Below are positions 1 to 5,415 of a stretch of DNA of 5,415 bases, piece after piece. Made by a program: the position numbers and the translations under genes. The stretch is from Calditrichota bacterium (lineage in GTDB: Bacteria; Electryoneota; RPQS01). Numbering within the stretch: position 1 is the stretch's first letter; each line of letters starts with the position of its first letter. The notes beneath the pieces are model-generated. The model was not told where the DNA came from, searched no databases, and was given only the letters and a program-made list of their open reading frames with translations. The stretch covers positions 1-5,415 of the forward strand of contig JAGVEU010000513.1 of assembly GCA_020057985.1 (NCBI GenBank), read 5' to 3'.

Positions 1-185
1 CGCAGCAACACCCAAAAAAGACTCAACACTCCTAACTAACTGGAAATGGCACTAGCTATCTGTCTCACTCGCTTGACTCAGGATCATCAGTGCATCCATT
101 TGCTCGCTTCGAGGCAGCACGACCGTTCACCCCAAAGGTACCTGGTTTCGTGGCCGTGCGGGATATGTCAATTCAGACCCAAAAA

Positions 186-533
186 CTATACCCTGCGATG
201 CGAGGTGTAAGCCTGAATCAGCGACGATCTCTTCGCGGGCACAAATTTGATATTCTCGAGACCGTAGTAATCCTTTATCCAGCGTCCAATCATGATGTTT
301 AGACGATGTCGGCCAAGTACCGATTCGAGATCGCGATACTCGGCGAGAAGTTGAGCATTGTTCTCGACGAATTCGAAGAAGCGATCTGTGACGTCTGAAA
401 CATCCTCTCCGATCTTGAATACGCGCTCGACATTCTGGCAGAATGCTGAAACGACGTCTGATCCCGGAGGCAGTGCAGGCCCTTTGCCTAACGCGGTACC
501 AACTTTGTTGCGGTCTTTGAATGTTCTTGCCAT
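186..533 (-). CDS. Small helical soluble protein, function unknown
   Basis: This encodes 115 residues with no signal peptide or membrane segment. The basic, glycine- and proline-containing N-terminus (1-25) is followed by a mostly helical core: DVVSAFCQNVERVFKIGED, then DRFFEFVENNAQLLAEYRDL (about 50-69), then GRHRLNIMIGRWIKDYYGLE (about 74-93). The tail is basic (AKRSS, SHRRV). The alternation of aromatic and hydrophobic positions looks like a genuine folded helical domain rather than a chance frame. The start ATG lies 7 bases after the stop of the three-helix membrane protein gene, so the two are probably co-expressed. No clear Shine-Dalgarno is seen, so translation may depend on coupling. 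I cannot assign a function. A membrane protein plus soluble partner pair is the most one can say. Confidence 0.65.
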   Translation of the reverse strand: MARTFKDRNKVGTALGKGPALPPGSDVVSAFCQNVERVFKIGEDVSDVTDRFFEFVENNAQLLAEYRDLESVLGRHRLNIMIGRWIKDYYGLENIKFVPAKRSSLIQAYTSHRRV

Positions 534-540
534 GAGTAGT

Positions 541-1023
541 CTATCTCGAAATTTGAATAGTCACAAACGCCAAAGTAAACAAAATCGCGCAATAAAAGCA
601 CCATTGCGCATACCTTAAGAAATCAGACTGCTTATCATCACATTCAACGCGCTCCGTTGCCGCGGTTTCTAAAGCCTCTTCAAGGCCAAGATATTCCGCG
701 TCCGCCTCGTCAATGTAAGCCCGAGACGCTCGCTGTGAATACGAATAAGCGCGATGCACAAGCAGAATGACTCCCATGAAGCCAAGCCAAGCGGCAAGGA
801 GGGGAGCAAACTCGAATGTTGATCGCGGAACAAAGTCCTGAGTAATAAGTGCGACGGACAGGCCGATTCCTGCCGTGGACAAAGTTACAAGTGAGCGACC
901 AAGTGTCAAGACAGCTTGTCCACTGGCTTCTTGCCAGAACCTTCTGTCAGACCGGTACGCGTCATATCGCGCATCAACAGAAGGGATATTTGATGCAGGA
1001 CGTGTTGACTGATTATTAGTCAT
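541..1023 (-). CDS. Small protein with three predicted membrane helices, function unknown
   Basis: This encodes 160 residues, and I do not recognise a characterised family. A polar N-terminus (1-40) is followed by hydrophobic helices at about 43-61 (LVTLSTAGIGLSVALI), 72-90 and 140-157. Between helices 2 and 3 lies an acidic, helical stretch (about 95-138; AYIDEADAEYLGLEEALE) that may form a coiled or amphipathic helix. The first helix, with its LSTAGIGLSVA pattern, recalls many uncharacterised small three-helix membrane proteins from accessory regions, but that is from memory only. The ATG at 1023 has no visible Shine-Dalgarno, and the next Met is in helix 2, so this start or a leaderless start is most likely. 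It lies 87 bases after the diheme cytochrome gene, on the same strand, and 7 bases before the next gene. Confidence 0.8.
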   Translation of the reverse strand: MTNNQSTRPASNIPSVDARYDAYRSDRRFWQEASGQAVLTLGRSLVTLSTAGIGLSVALITQDFVPRSTFEFAPLLAAWLGFMGVILLVHRAYSYSQRASRAYIDEADAEYLGLEEALETAATERVECDDKQSDFLRYAQWCFYCAILFTLAFVTIQISR

Positions 1024-1110
1024 AACATAATGTTCTACGCACTCGCTATGAATCTCGCCTTTCCTACCGGCAGTTCTGACACATCGTACAAATCTGCCTC
1101 AGTGACATGT

Positions 1111-2037
1111 CTATCGGGCGAAACCGCGCACAAACGAGTACAGAGCATCAATCTCTCCGCGGCTGAGAGTTGCATTGCCGGGCATGAGCCTGCCGGGCAG
1201 ACCTTGAGTCACAATGCTTGTGAAATGTTCCTTGTTGTGAAACCACGCCGCGTCGGGCTGCAACAGGCTGGCTGTGTATTCATATTTATAAGGAAAGACA
1301 TTTAATACTCGTACTGCCTTTCCCTCGCCATTGTTCCCATGACAGGAAGCGCATCGTTGTGAATAAATTCCCGCACCGGACGAATTCCGATCTGCACGGA
1401 TAGCCGCAACTTGTTGAGAAGCAGGCTGTTCCATCCGCTGCATGGCCAGCAGGATTGGGATTCTTGGCCCTGTGCTATCCATTGCCGCAGTACTACTTGT
1501 TGTCCTTGCGGAAGCATTCGTGCCTCCTTTGCTTTCAGGAAGTTTGGCCAGAATTGCGTCCGTGGTCGGATCGGGATTGGGAATAAGAGTGCGAACATAA
1601 TGCACCATTGCCCACAAGTCTTCGGTCGGCAGCAATGCAAAGGACGGCATCGAAGTTCCGGCTGAGCCTTTCATCAGCGTGTTATAAAGCGACACCACGT
1701 CGTTGCCATACTTGAACTTGTCCGTGTGATAATTGCGTGGCTTGGGATTGAGACTTGTTGCGCGATCTCCGTCACCGGCTCCCTTGGTTCCATGACAGCT
1801 TGCGCAGTTTGTCATGAATAAGGTCTTGCCCTTGGCTGCAAGCGCATCATCCTTAGCCAGCGCGCGCAAGTCCACCACTTCAACGGCTTGCTTGCCACCT
1901 TCGCGGGGCGGAGTCACTCTCGCGCTTTCTTCACCGCGTTGAAAATTCTTGGAGAAGACCAGATAGAGTAACAATCCCGATAGAATAATCACCGGCACGT
2001 AAATAAAGAGACTGGTCTTGCGGGGCTGATCGCTCAT
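1111..2037 (-). CDS. Membrane-anchored diheme cytochrome c encoded at the end of the ACIII operon
   Basis: This encodes 308 residues. A short positive N-terminus (MSDQPRK) is followed by one membrane helix (about 9-28) with no clear cleavage site, so both heme domains should face the periplasm. Domain 1 has CASCH at 78-82 with probable ligand M130 (GTSMPSF) and ends in WAMVHYVRTL, closely resembling the ActE heme domain. A Ser/Thr/Ala/Gln-rich linker (about 167-218) leads to domain 2, with CASCH at 229-233 and probable ligand M285 (RLMPG). The start is the ATGA overlap with actF plus GGAG upstream. The open frame continues 45 codons further upstream, but that part is out-of-frame actF sequence. 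The probable role is to carry electrons from ACIII to a terminal oxidase. This is inferred from context, and no standard Act name applies. Confidence 0.9.
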   Translation of the reverse strand: MSDQPRKTSLFIYVPVIILSGLLLYLVFSKNFQRGEESARVTPPREGGKQAVEVVDLRALAKDDALAAKGKTLFMTNCASCHGTKGAGDGDRATSLNPKPRNYHTDKFKYGNDVVSLYNTLMKGSAGTSMPSFALLPTEDLWAMVHYVRTLIPNPDPTTDAILAKLPESKGGTNASARTTSSTAAMDSTGPRIPILLAMQRMEQPASQQVAAIRADRNSSGAGIYSQRCASCHGNNGEGKAVRVLNVFPYKYEYTASLLQPDAAWFHNKEHFTSIVTQGLPGRLMPGNATLSRGEIDALYSFVRGFAR

Positions 2038-3227
2038 TCCCAAAATCTCCAATTCGCGCTCTCTATAATTCGCGGATCGCGCGAAGCAAGCACGGAATAC
2101 TTGCCGTAGAACCATGACACGGCAAGGCCAAAAAGTCCGGCAAAGCCAAGGAATGTGCCGATTTCGATCCAACCAATCACCGGAGCGCTGCCACTCACTG
2201 AAGGTCGCACCATCCAGAAAATGTCAAGATACTGTCCAATGAGAATAGCACCACAGACCATCAACAACCAATTTTCCATTCTCTTCAGCCCTTGTGAGAG
2301 CAGGCCAAAGAACGGAATGACAAACTTGAAAACGGGCAACGCAATGAACAGATACTGCCAACCGCCTTCGCTGCGCTTGATAAAGTAGAAGGTCTCCTCG
2401 GGCAGATTTGCGTACCAGATTAGCATGTATTGCGAGAAACCGATATAGGTCATGAAGATGGTGAATGCAAACACCAGTGTGCCGAGATCCTTGAGGTGAG
2501 ACGGTGTGGTCACAGCGCGAAGCGCGCCCTGCCTTCTCAGCATGATGAAGATAATTGTAATGAGCGCCAGGCCGCTCTGGAACATTCCGGCAAAGCAGTA
2601 CACCGGAAACATGGTCGAGTACCATTTAGGTTCAAGACTCATGAGCTGATCGAACGAGGTCATCGAGAACGTGCCCGCGAAGAACGGCATGAAGGCGATA
2701 GACCAATAGATCATCTTCCTCGTCAGCGATGGTTCACCGGTCTCGTCCTGCTTCAGTGACATTCGCACAAGTTTCCAGGCGAAGAACATCCAAACCAATA
2801 TAAAGACTATGCCACGCACGGATACCCAGAGCACGCTTAACCACTCGCGCTTAGCCGGGTAATGAGTCACAAAATCAGGAGTAGCCCACGGATAGATATA
2901 CTTCAAGCCGGGAATCATGACAAGAAATAGCACAAGCGCGATGGGCAAGTAAGCAGTCAATCCCTCTGCAACCCGGCGCACCACAATCACCCACGTCGCG
3001 TTCACGGCATGATGCAGTGCAGTGAAAAACAGGCCGAACACTCCAAAGCAGGCGAACATGAAATAGCTCACGAGATAGCTTTGCCAGGCACGCGCAGCGT
3101 CCACCGCTAACCCACCGGCGAATGCAGCCACACCAATGACCGCACATGCGATAAACGCGGTGCGCCACTTGGTGGCGAGCACAACTGGCCCGGGGCTTTC
3201 TATCTGTGTTAGGGCTGTGTGATGCAT
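2034..3227 (-). CDS. actF: ActF, second NrfD/PsrC-like membrane subunit of Alternative Complex III
   Basis: This encodes 397 residues from the preferred ATG at 3227, which sits 2 bases after the actE stop. A TTG at 3245 would add six residues and overlap actE by 16 bases. I prefer the ATG, although its Shine-Dalgarno is weak (GAAGAA). About ten membrane helices are visible, as expected for ActF. Characteristic motifs are SFDQLMSLEPKWYSTMFPVY (about 191-210) and SQYMLIWYANLPEETFYF (about 265-282), together with a membrane-proximal ALHHA near residue 73. ActF is the structural partner of ActC in the membrane arm. It has been discussed as part of a possible proton path, but its own quinone binding is not settled. 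The stop overlaps the next gene's ATG by 4 bases (ATGA). It appears intact. Confidence 0.95.
   Translation of the reverse strand: MHHTALTQIESPGPVVLATKWRTAFIACAVIGVAAFAGGLAVDAARAWQSYLVSYFMFACFGVFGLFFTALHHAVNATWVIVVRRVAEGLTAYLPIALVLFLVMIPGLKYIYPWATPDFVTHYPAKREWLSVLWVSVRGIVFILVWMFFAWKLVRMSLKQDETGEPSLTRKMIYWSIAFMPFFAGTFSMTSFDQLMSLEPKWYSTMFPVYCFAGMFQSGLALITIIFIMLRRQGALRAVTTPSHLKDLGTLVFAFTIFMTYIGFSQYMLIWYANLPEETFYFIKRSEGGWQYLFIALPVFKFVIPFFGLLSQGLKRMENWLLMVCGAILIGQYLDIFWMVRPSVSGSAPVIGWIEIGTFLGFAGLFGLAVSWFYGKYSVLASRDPRIIESANWRFWE
2047..2050 (-). promoter_or_regulatory. Shine-Dalgarno site that sets the start of the diheme cytochrome
   Basis: GGAG on the minus strand lies 9 bases before the ATG at 2037, inside the last codons of actF. 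With the ATGA overlap, it favours this start over an ATG 45 codons further upstream in the same frame. Confidence 0.65.
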
Positions 3228-3229
3228 TC

Positions 3230-3874
3230 TTATTTCTTCGGCCAAATCTGCACTTTGCCCGTATCCGGCAGGTCAGTGTCAAAGCCGATGGCGCTTCCCT
3301 TCATGGCCTGCAAATCTTCCGGAGTCGGATATGCTGCTCTTTGCAGTGCGCGAACATAATGAACTACTACCCAGCGCTGCTCCGGCTGAATCTGCGTTGC
3401 ATAACTCGGCATCAATCCTTGCCCGATACTGATGGTGTGGTAGATCAATCCGTCCGTCCATCCTCTTAGCTTCTCGCTATACAAGGAGGGCGGCATGGTA
3501 AACTTGGGCACAATATAACCATATCCATCGCCTTTTGCGCCGTGGCATACAATGCAATAGGTTTCGTAGTACTTCTTTCCGGCAGCGAGTACATCTTTGG
3601 TTGGAGTAAGCGGATTTCTGAGTTTCTTTGCTTCCAAGCTATCAGCAAATCCGAAACGGTACGGCTCGAAGTCCCGTGGAACTGTTCCTTTCACCGGCTG
3701 CCGCATGCCAACTCCATTAGGAGCATTGGGATCAAGCTCCTGTGCCTTGACGGAGGGTTGCCGGTACATGTCCGGCATATACTCAACTTGCGTGTAAGAC
3801 TTGGTCTTGCATGAGACCAGAGCCAATGCAAGCAGAGTGAGCAGAACGCTACTTTTCCACAATGCGGACGTCAT
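3230..3874 (-). CDS. actE: ActE, monoheme cytochrome c lipoprotein subunit of Alternative Complex III
   Basis: This encodes 214 residues. The N-terminus is a lipoprotein signal peptide: a Lys, a hydrophobic stretch (VLLTLLALALV) and a lipobox LVSC with the lipidated cysteine at residue 22. The mature protein should therefore be anchored on the periplasmic side. The region just after it (VEYMPDMYRQPSVKAQ) matches the usual ActE lead-in. A single heme c site, CIVCH, is at 107-111. The probable axial methionine is M155 in GLMPSYA, and the domain closes with the typical WVVVHYVRALQ helix. In ACIII, ActE takes electrons from the ActA hemes and is a likely exit point towards soluble or membrane cytochromes or the oxidase. 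The start is supported by AAAGGAG 9 bases upstream. The gene overlaps actD by 26 bases and its TAA stop lies 2 bases before the preferred actF ATG. Confidence 0.95.
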   Translation of the reverse strand: MTSALWKSSVLLTLLALALVSCKTKSYTQVEYMPDMYRQPSVKAQELDPNAPNGVGMRQPVKGTVPRDFEPYRFGFADSLEAKKLRNPLTPTKDVLAAGKKYYETYCIVCHGAKGDGYGYIVPKFTMPPSLYSEKLRGWTDGLIYHTISIGQGLMPSYATQIQPEQRWVVVHYVRALQRAAYPTPEDLQAMKGSAIGFDTDLPDTGKVQIWPKK

Positions 3875-4367
3875 CGGCGCCAGCTCCTTTCAGAAAAGTA
3901 GAAACATCATCAGTTCTGATTCCCTCGTAAATTGGAACCACAAGCGCAAACCGGTCGTCGGTCAGGCGTTCATCAAAGATGCGCGGTTTCTTGTTCGGCA
4001 GTTTGCAGGCAGCCCACATGGCAATAAAGGTTGAAATTCCGCCGATGAGAATTCCGCATTCAAAGGTCACGGGAATAAATGCCGGCCATGAGATGAGCGG
4101 TTTGCCACCGATATTAAGCGGCCAGGCTACAGCCGAAACCCAAGCCTGAAGCCCAAATCCGCCAATGACTCCAAGCAGACCCATGATTAAGGTCACCCAA
4201 GGAACCCAAGACATTCTGATTCCGAGCGCATGCTCCATGCCATGTATCGGATAAGGAACAATGGCATCAAGATCCTTCCAGCCTTTCTTGCGAGCAGAAT
4301 CCGCTGCATGGAGGATAACATCAGGATCATTGAAGAATCCGACCACCACTCCTAATTCATCCTTCAT
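3849..4367 (-). CDS. actD: ActD, DUF3341 membrane subunit of Alternative Complex III
   Basis: This encodes 172 residues, the usual size for the DUF3341 family. In known ACIII structures ActD is a small membrane subunit packed against the NrfD-like subunits and carries no cofactor. The N-terminal cytoplasmic part has the family pattern [19 protein letters not shown] (about residues 29-47). Two membrane helices follow, at about 55-75 and 98-120, the second starting within [13 protein letters not shown]. The C-terminal soluble part ends in the conserved DDRFALVV and a small alpha/beta segment ([17 protein letters not shown]). The ATG is fixed by an excellent Shine-Dalgarno site and by a 4-base overlap with actC. 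Its 3' end overlaps actE by 26 bases. No cysteine or heme motif is expected or seen. It appears intact. Confidence 0.95.
   Translation of the reverse strand: MKDELGVVVGFFNDPDVILHAADSARKKGWKDLDAIVPYPIHGMEHALGIRMSWVPWVTLIMGLLGVIGGFGLQAWVSAVAWPLNIGGKPLISWPAFIPVTFECGILIGGISTFIAMWAACKLPNKKPRIFDERLTDDRFALVVPIYEGIRTDDVSTFLKGAGADDVRIVEK
3884..3890 (-). promoter_or_regulatory. Shine-Dalgarno site for actE inside actD
   Basis: AAAGGAG on the minus strand lies 9 bases before the actE ATG at 3874, within the coding sequence of actD. It settles the actE start despite the unusually long 26-base overlap with actD. Confidence 0.8.
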
Positions 4368-5415
4368 CCTTCCTCCTTCATCCTTCCCACAGGGTTCGGA
4401 AGAGTCGCCTTCATCTCGGACATGGCAATGACCGGGAAGAATCGCGCAAACAGAAGGAACAGAGTAAAGAATAAACCAAAGGCACCGATTGTCCAGCCAA
4501 AATCATAGATGGTAGGAGTATAAATATCCCACGATGAGGGCAGAAAATCGTTATAGAGCGAGGTCACAATAATATTGAATCGCTCAAACCACATTCCGAC
4601 ATTGACAAGCAACGCCACCGCAAACATGATCGGAATCGAGGTGCGCGCCTTCTTGAGGAAAAAGACCTGCGGAATGATGGCATTGCAGGTGAACATGATC
4701 CAGAAAGCCCACGCATAGTGTCCGGTAGCGCGGTTCATGAATACGAAGCGCTCGAACTGATTCTCACTGTACCACGCGACAAAGAACTCTGTGAGATACG
4801 CATATCCGACCATCAGACCGGTCACAAGAATGATCTTGTTCATCATCTCGAGATGCCGCAGGGTGATGAGGTGCTCCATCTGAAAGGCCTTGCGCATGAT
4901 CACGAGCAGCGTGACCACCATCGCAAAACCGGAGAAGATTGCACCCGCTACGAAATACGGCGGGAAGATAGTGGTATGCCAGCCAGGGACAACTGACGAG
5001 GCAAAATCGTAGGACACGACCGTATGCACCGAGAGTACAAGCGCGGTCGAGGCTCCGGCGAAAATCAGATAGGCCTTCTCATAGTGGCTCCAGTTTCGCA
5101 TCGAGCCGATCCACCCGAGCGAGAGCATTCCGTAGACTTTTTTGCGAAAGATGGACTTGGCGCGATCTCGTATGGCCGCAAAATCCGGCACCAGACCTGT
5201 GTACCAGAAGAGTAGCGAAATCGTGAAGTAGGTAGAGACGGCAAATACGTCCCAAAGAAGCGGTGAGCGGAAGTTGACCCACAGCAGTCGGTCATTCGGA
5301 TAAGGAATCAGCCAGAACGCCAGCCACTGCCGCCCGACGTGCAAGAGAGGAAAGATTCCGGCGGTCATTACGGCAAAAATCGTCATGGCCTCTGCTGAAC
5401 GATTGATGGCGGTTC
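4364..5415 (-). CDS. actC: ActC, NrfD-like quinone-binding membrane subunit of Alternative Complex III (5' end beyond window)
   Basis: This is the integral membrane subunit of ACIII, homologous to NrfD/PsrC, where menaquinol or ubiquinol is thought to be oxidised next to the iron-sulfur subunit ActB. 349 codons are visible. The frame is open to the window edge, and the residues before the first in-window Met (INRSAEA) read smoothly into the family pattern, so the ATG at 5386 is internal and roughly the first quarter of the protein is missing. Family hallmarks that can be read are [65 protein letters not shown] and [16 protein letters not shown]. There are about eight hydrophobic helices and a short hydrophilic tail ([10 protein letters not shown]). 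Its stop codon overlaps the actD start (ATGA), which implies translational coupling. Identification is very secure. The choice of ActC over ActF rests on these motifs and on gene order. Confidence 0.96.
   Translation of the reverse strand, partial: TAINRSAEAMTIFAVMTAGIFPLLHVGRQWLAFWLIPYPNDRLLWVNFRSPLLWDVFAVSTYFTISLLFWYTGLVPDFAAIRDRAKSIFRKKVYGMLSLGWIGSMRNWSHYEKAYLIFAGASTALVLSVHTVVSYDFASSVVPGWHTTIFPPYFVAGAIFSGFAMVVTLLVIMRKAFQMEHLITLRHLEMMNKIILVTGLMVGYAYLTEFFVAWYSENQFERFVFMNRATGHYAWAFWIMFTCNAIIPQVFFLKKARTSIPIMFAVALLVNVGMWFERFNIIVTSLYNDFLPSSWDIYTPTIYDFGWTIGAFGLFFTLFLLFARFFPVIAMSEMKATLPNPVGRMKEEG
4372..4379 (-). promoter_or_regulatory. Strong Shine-Dalgarno site for actD
   Basis: The minus strand reads GAAGGAGG followed by AAGG and then the actD ATG. 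This is a near-perfect anti-16S match placed 4 bases from the start, or a little closer if GGAAGG is used instead. It lies inside the last codons of actC. It supports independent initiation at actD in addition to coupling through the ATGA overlap. Confidence 0.85.

Noticed and set aside
1..185. A run of six T on the minus strand (14-19) and GTG/TTG codons near the left edge, as a terminator or the start of another gene.
   Set aside because: No stem precedes the T-run. The possible gene start would have fewer than ten codons inside the window, too few to support.
90..618. Plus-strand open frames at 90-302 and 358-618.
   Set aside because: They overlap the minus-strand 115-residue gene, have no ribosome sites, and their translations lack any domain-like pattern.
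1050..1110. A possible terminator or structured RNA after the diheme cytochrome, from short complementary pieces GGCAG/CTGCC and CTGA/TCAG on the minus strand.
   Set aside because: The stems are only 4-5 bases with a long loop, they interleave so that only a weak pseudoknot could form both, and no U-run follows.
2038..2172. A 45-codon in-frame N-terminal extension of the diheme cytochrome starting with an ATG at 2172.
   Set aside because: It lies wholly within actF in another frame, is rich in Arg, Cys and Trp with no signal-like character, and would bury the clear membrane anchor. The ATG at 2037 has GGAG 9 bases upstream and the typical ATGA overlap.
2224..3282. Other long minus-strand frames inside actF (2224-2625 and 2875-3282).
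   Set aside because: They are Cys/His/Arg-rich shadows of actF, which is unambiguous in its own frame.
4364..5386. Reading the ATG at 5386 as the true start of actC.
   Set aside because: The frame remains open to the window edge, the upstream residues INRSAEA fit the family, and ActC proteins are about a hundred residues longer. The gene is cut by the window.
1..5415. CRISPR arrays, tRNA or rRNA genes, insertion sequences, inverted terminal repeats.
   Set aside because: None was seen on reading either strand.

Overview
The window is the 3' part of an Alternative Complex III (ACIII) operon, all on the minus strand, followed by two small genes of unknown function on the same strand. ACIII is a quinol:electron-acceptor oxidoreductase of the membrane that replaces the cytochrome bc1 complex in Bacteroidota, Gemmatimonadota, Acidobacteriota and related phyla. 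The base composition looks close to balanced by eye, and most of the ACIII genes have Shine-Dalgarno sites. This fits one of those phyla, but the sequence does not let me choose between them.

Layout, read from the right edge leftwards in the direction of transcription. (1) 5415-4364: actC, an NrfD/PsrC-like quinone-binding membrane subunit, cut by the window edge so its N-terminus is missing. (2) 4367-3849: actD, a DUF3341 subunit with two membrane segments. (3) 3874-3230: actE, a monoheme cytochrome c lipoprotein. (4) 3227-2034: actF, the second NrfD/PsrC-like membrane subunit. (5) 2037-1111: a membrane-anchored diheme cytochrome c, not one of the named Act subunits. Consecutive genes overlap by 4 to 26 bases or are separated by 2 bases, so this is one transcription and translation unit. 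actA (pentaheme cytochrome) and actB (iron-sulfur/molybdopterin-like subunit) would be expected upstream, beyond the right edge.

The expected working of the module is as follows. Quinol is oxidised at the ActC side of the membrane. Electrons pass through the iron-sulfur clusters of ActB and the hemes of ActA and ActE, and then leave to a terminal oxidase. The diheme cytochrome at the end of the operon is a good candidate for the local electron acceptor or shuttle, because no cytochrome oxidase gene follows actF here.

After an 87-base gap with no convincing terminator or promoter come two short same-strand genes. One, at 1023-541, encodes a 160-residue protein with three predicted membrane helices. 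The other, at 533-186, encodes a 115-residue soluble, helical protein. They are 7 bases apart and lack clear Shine-Dalgarno sequences, unlike most of the ACIII genes. I do not recognise a characterised function for either. Positions 1-185 hold no gene, RNA or terminator that I can support.
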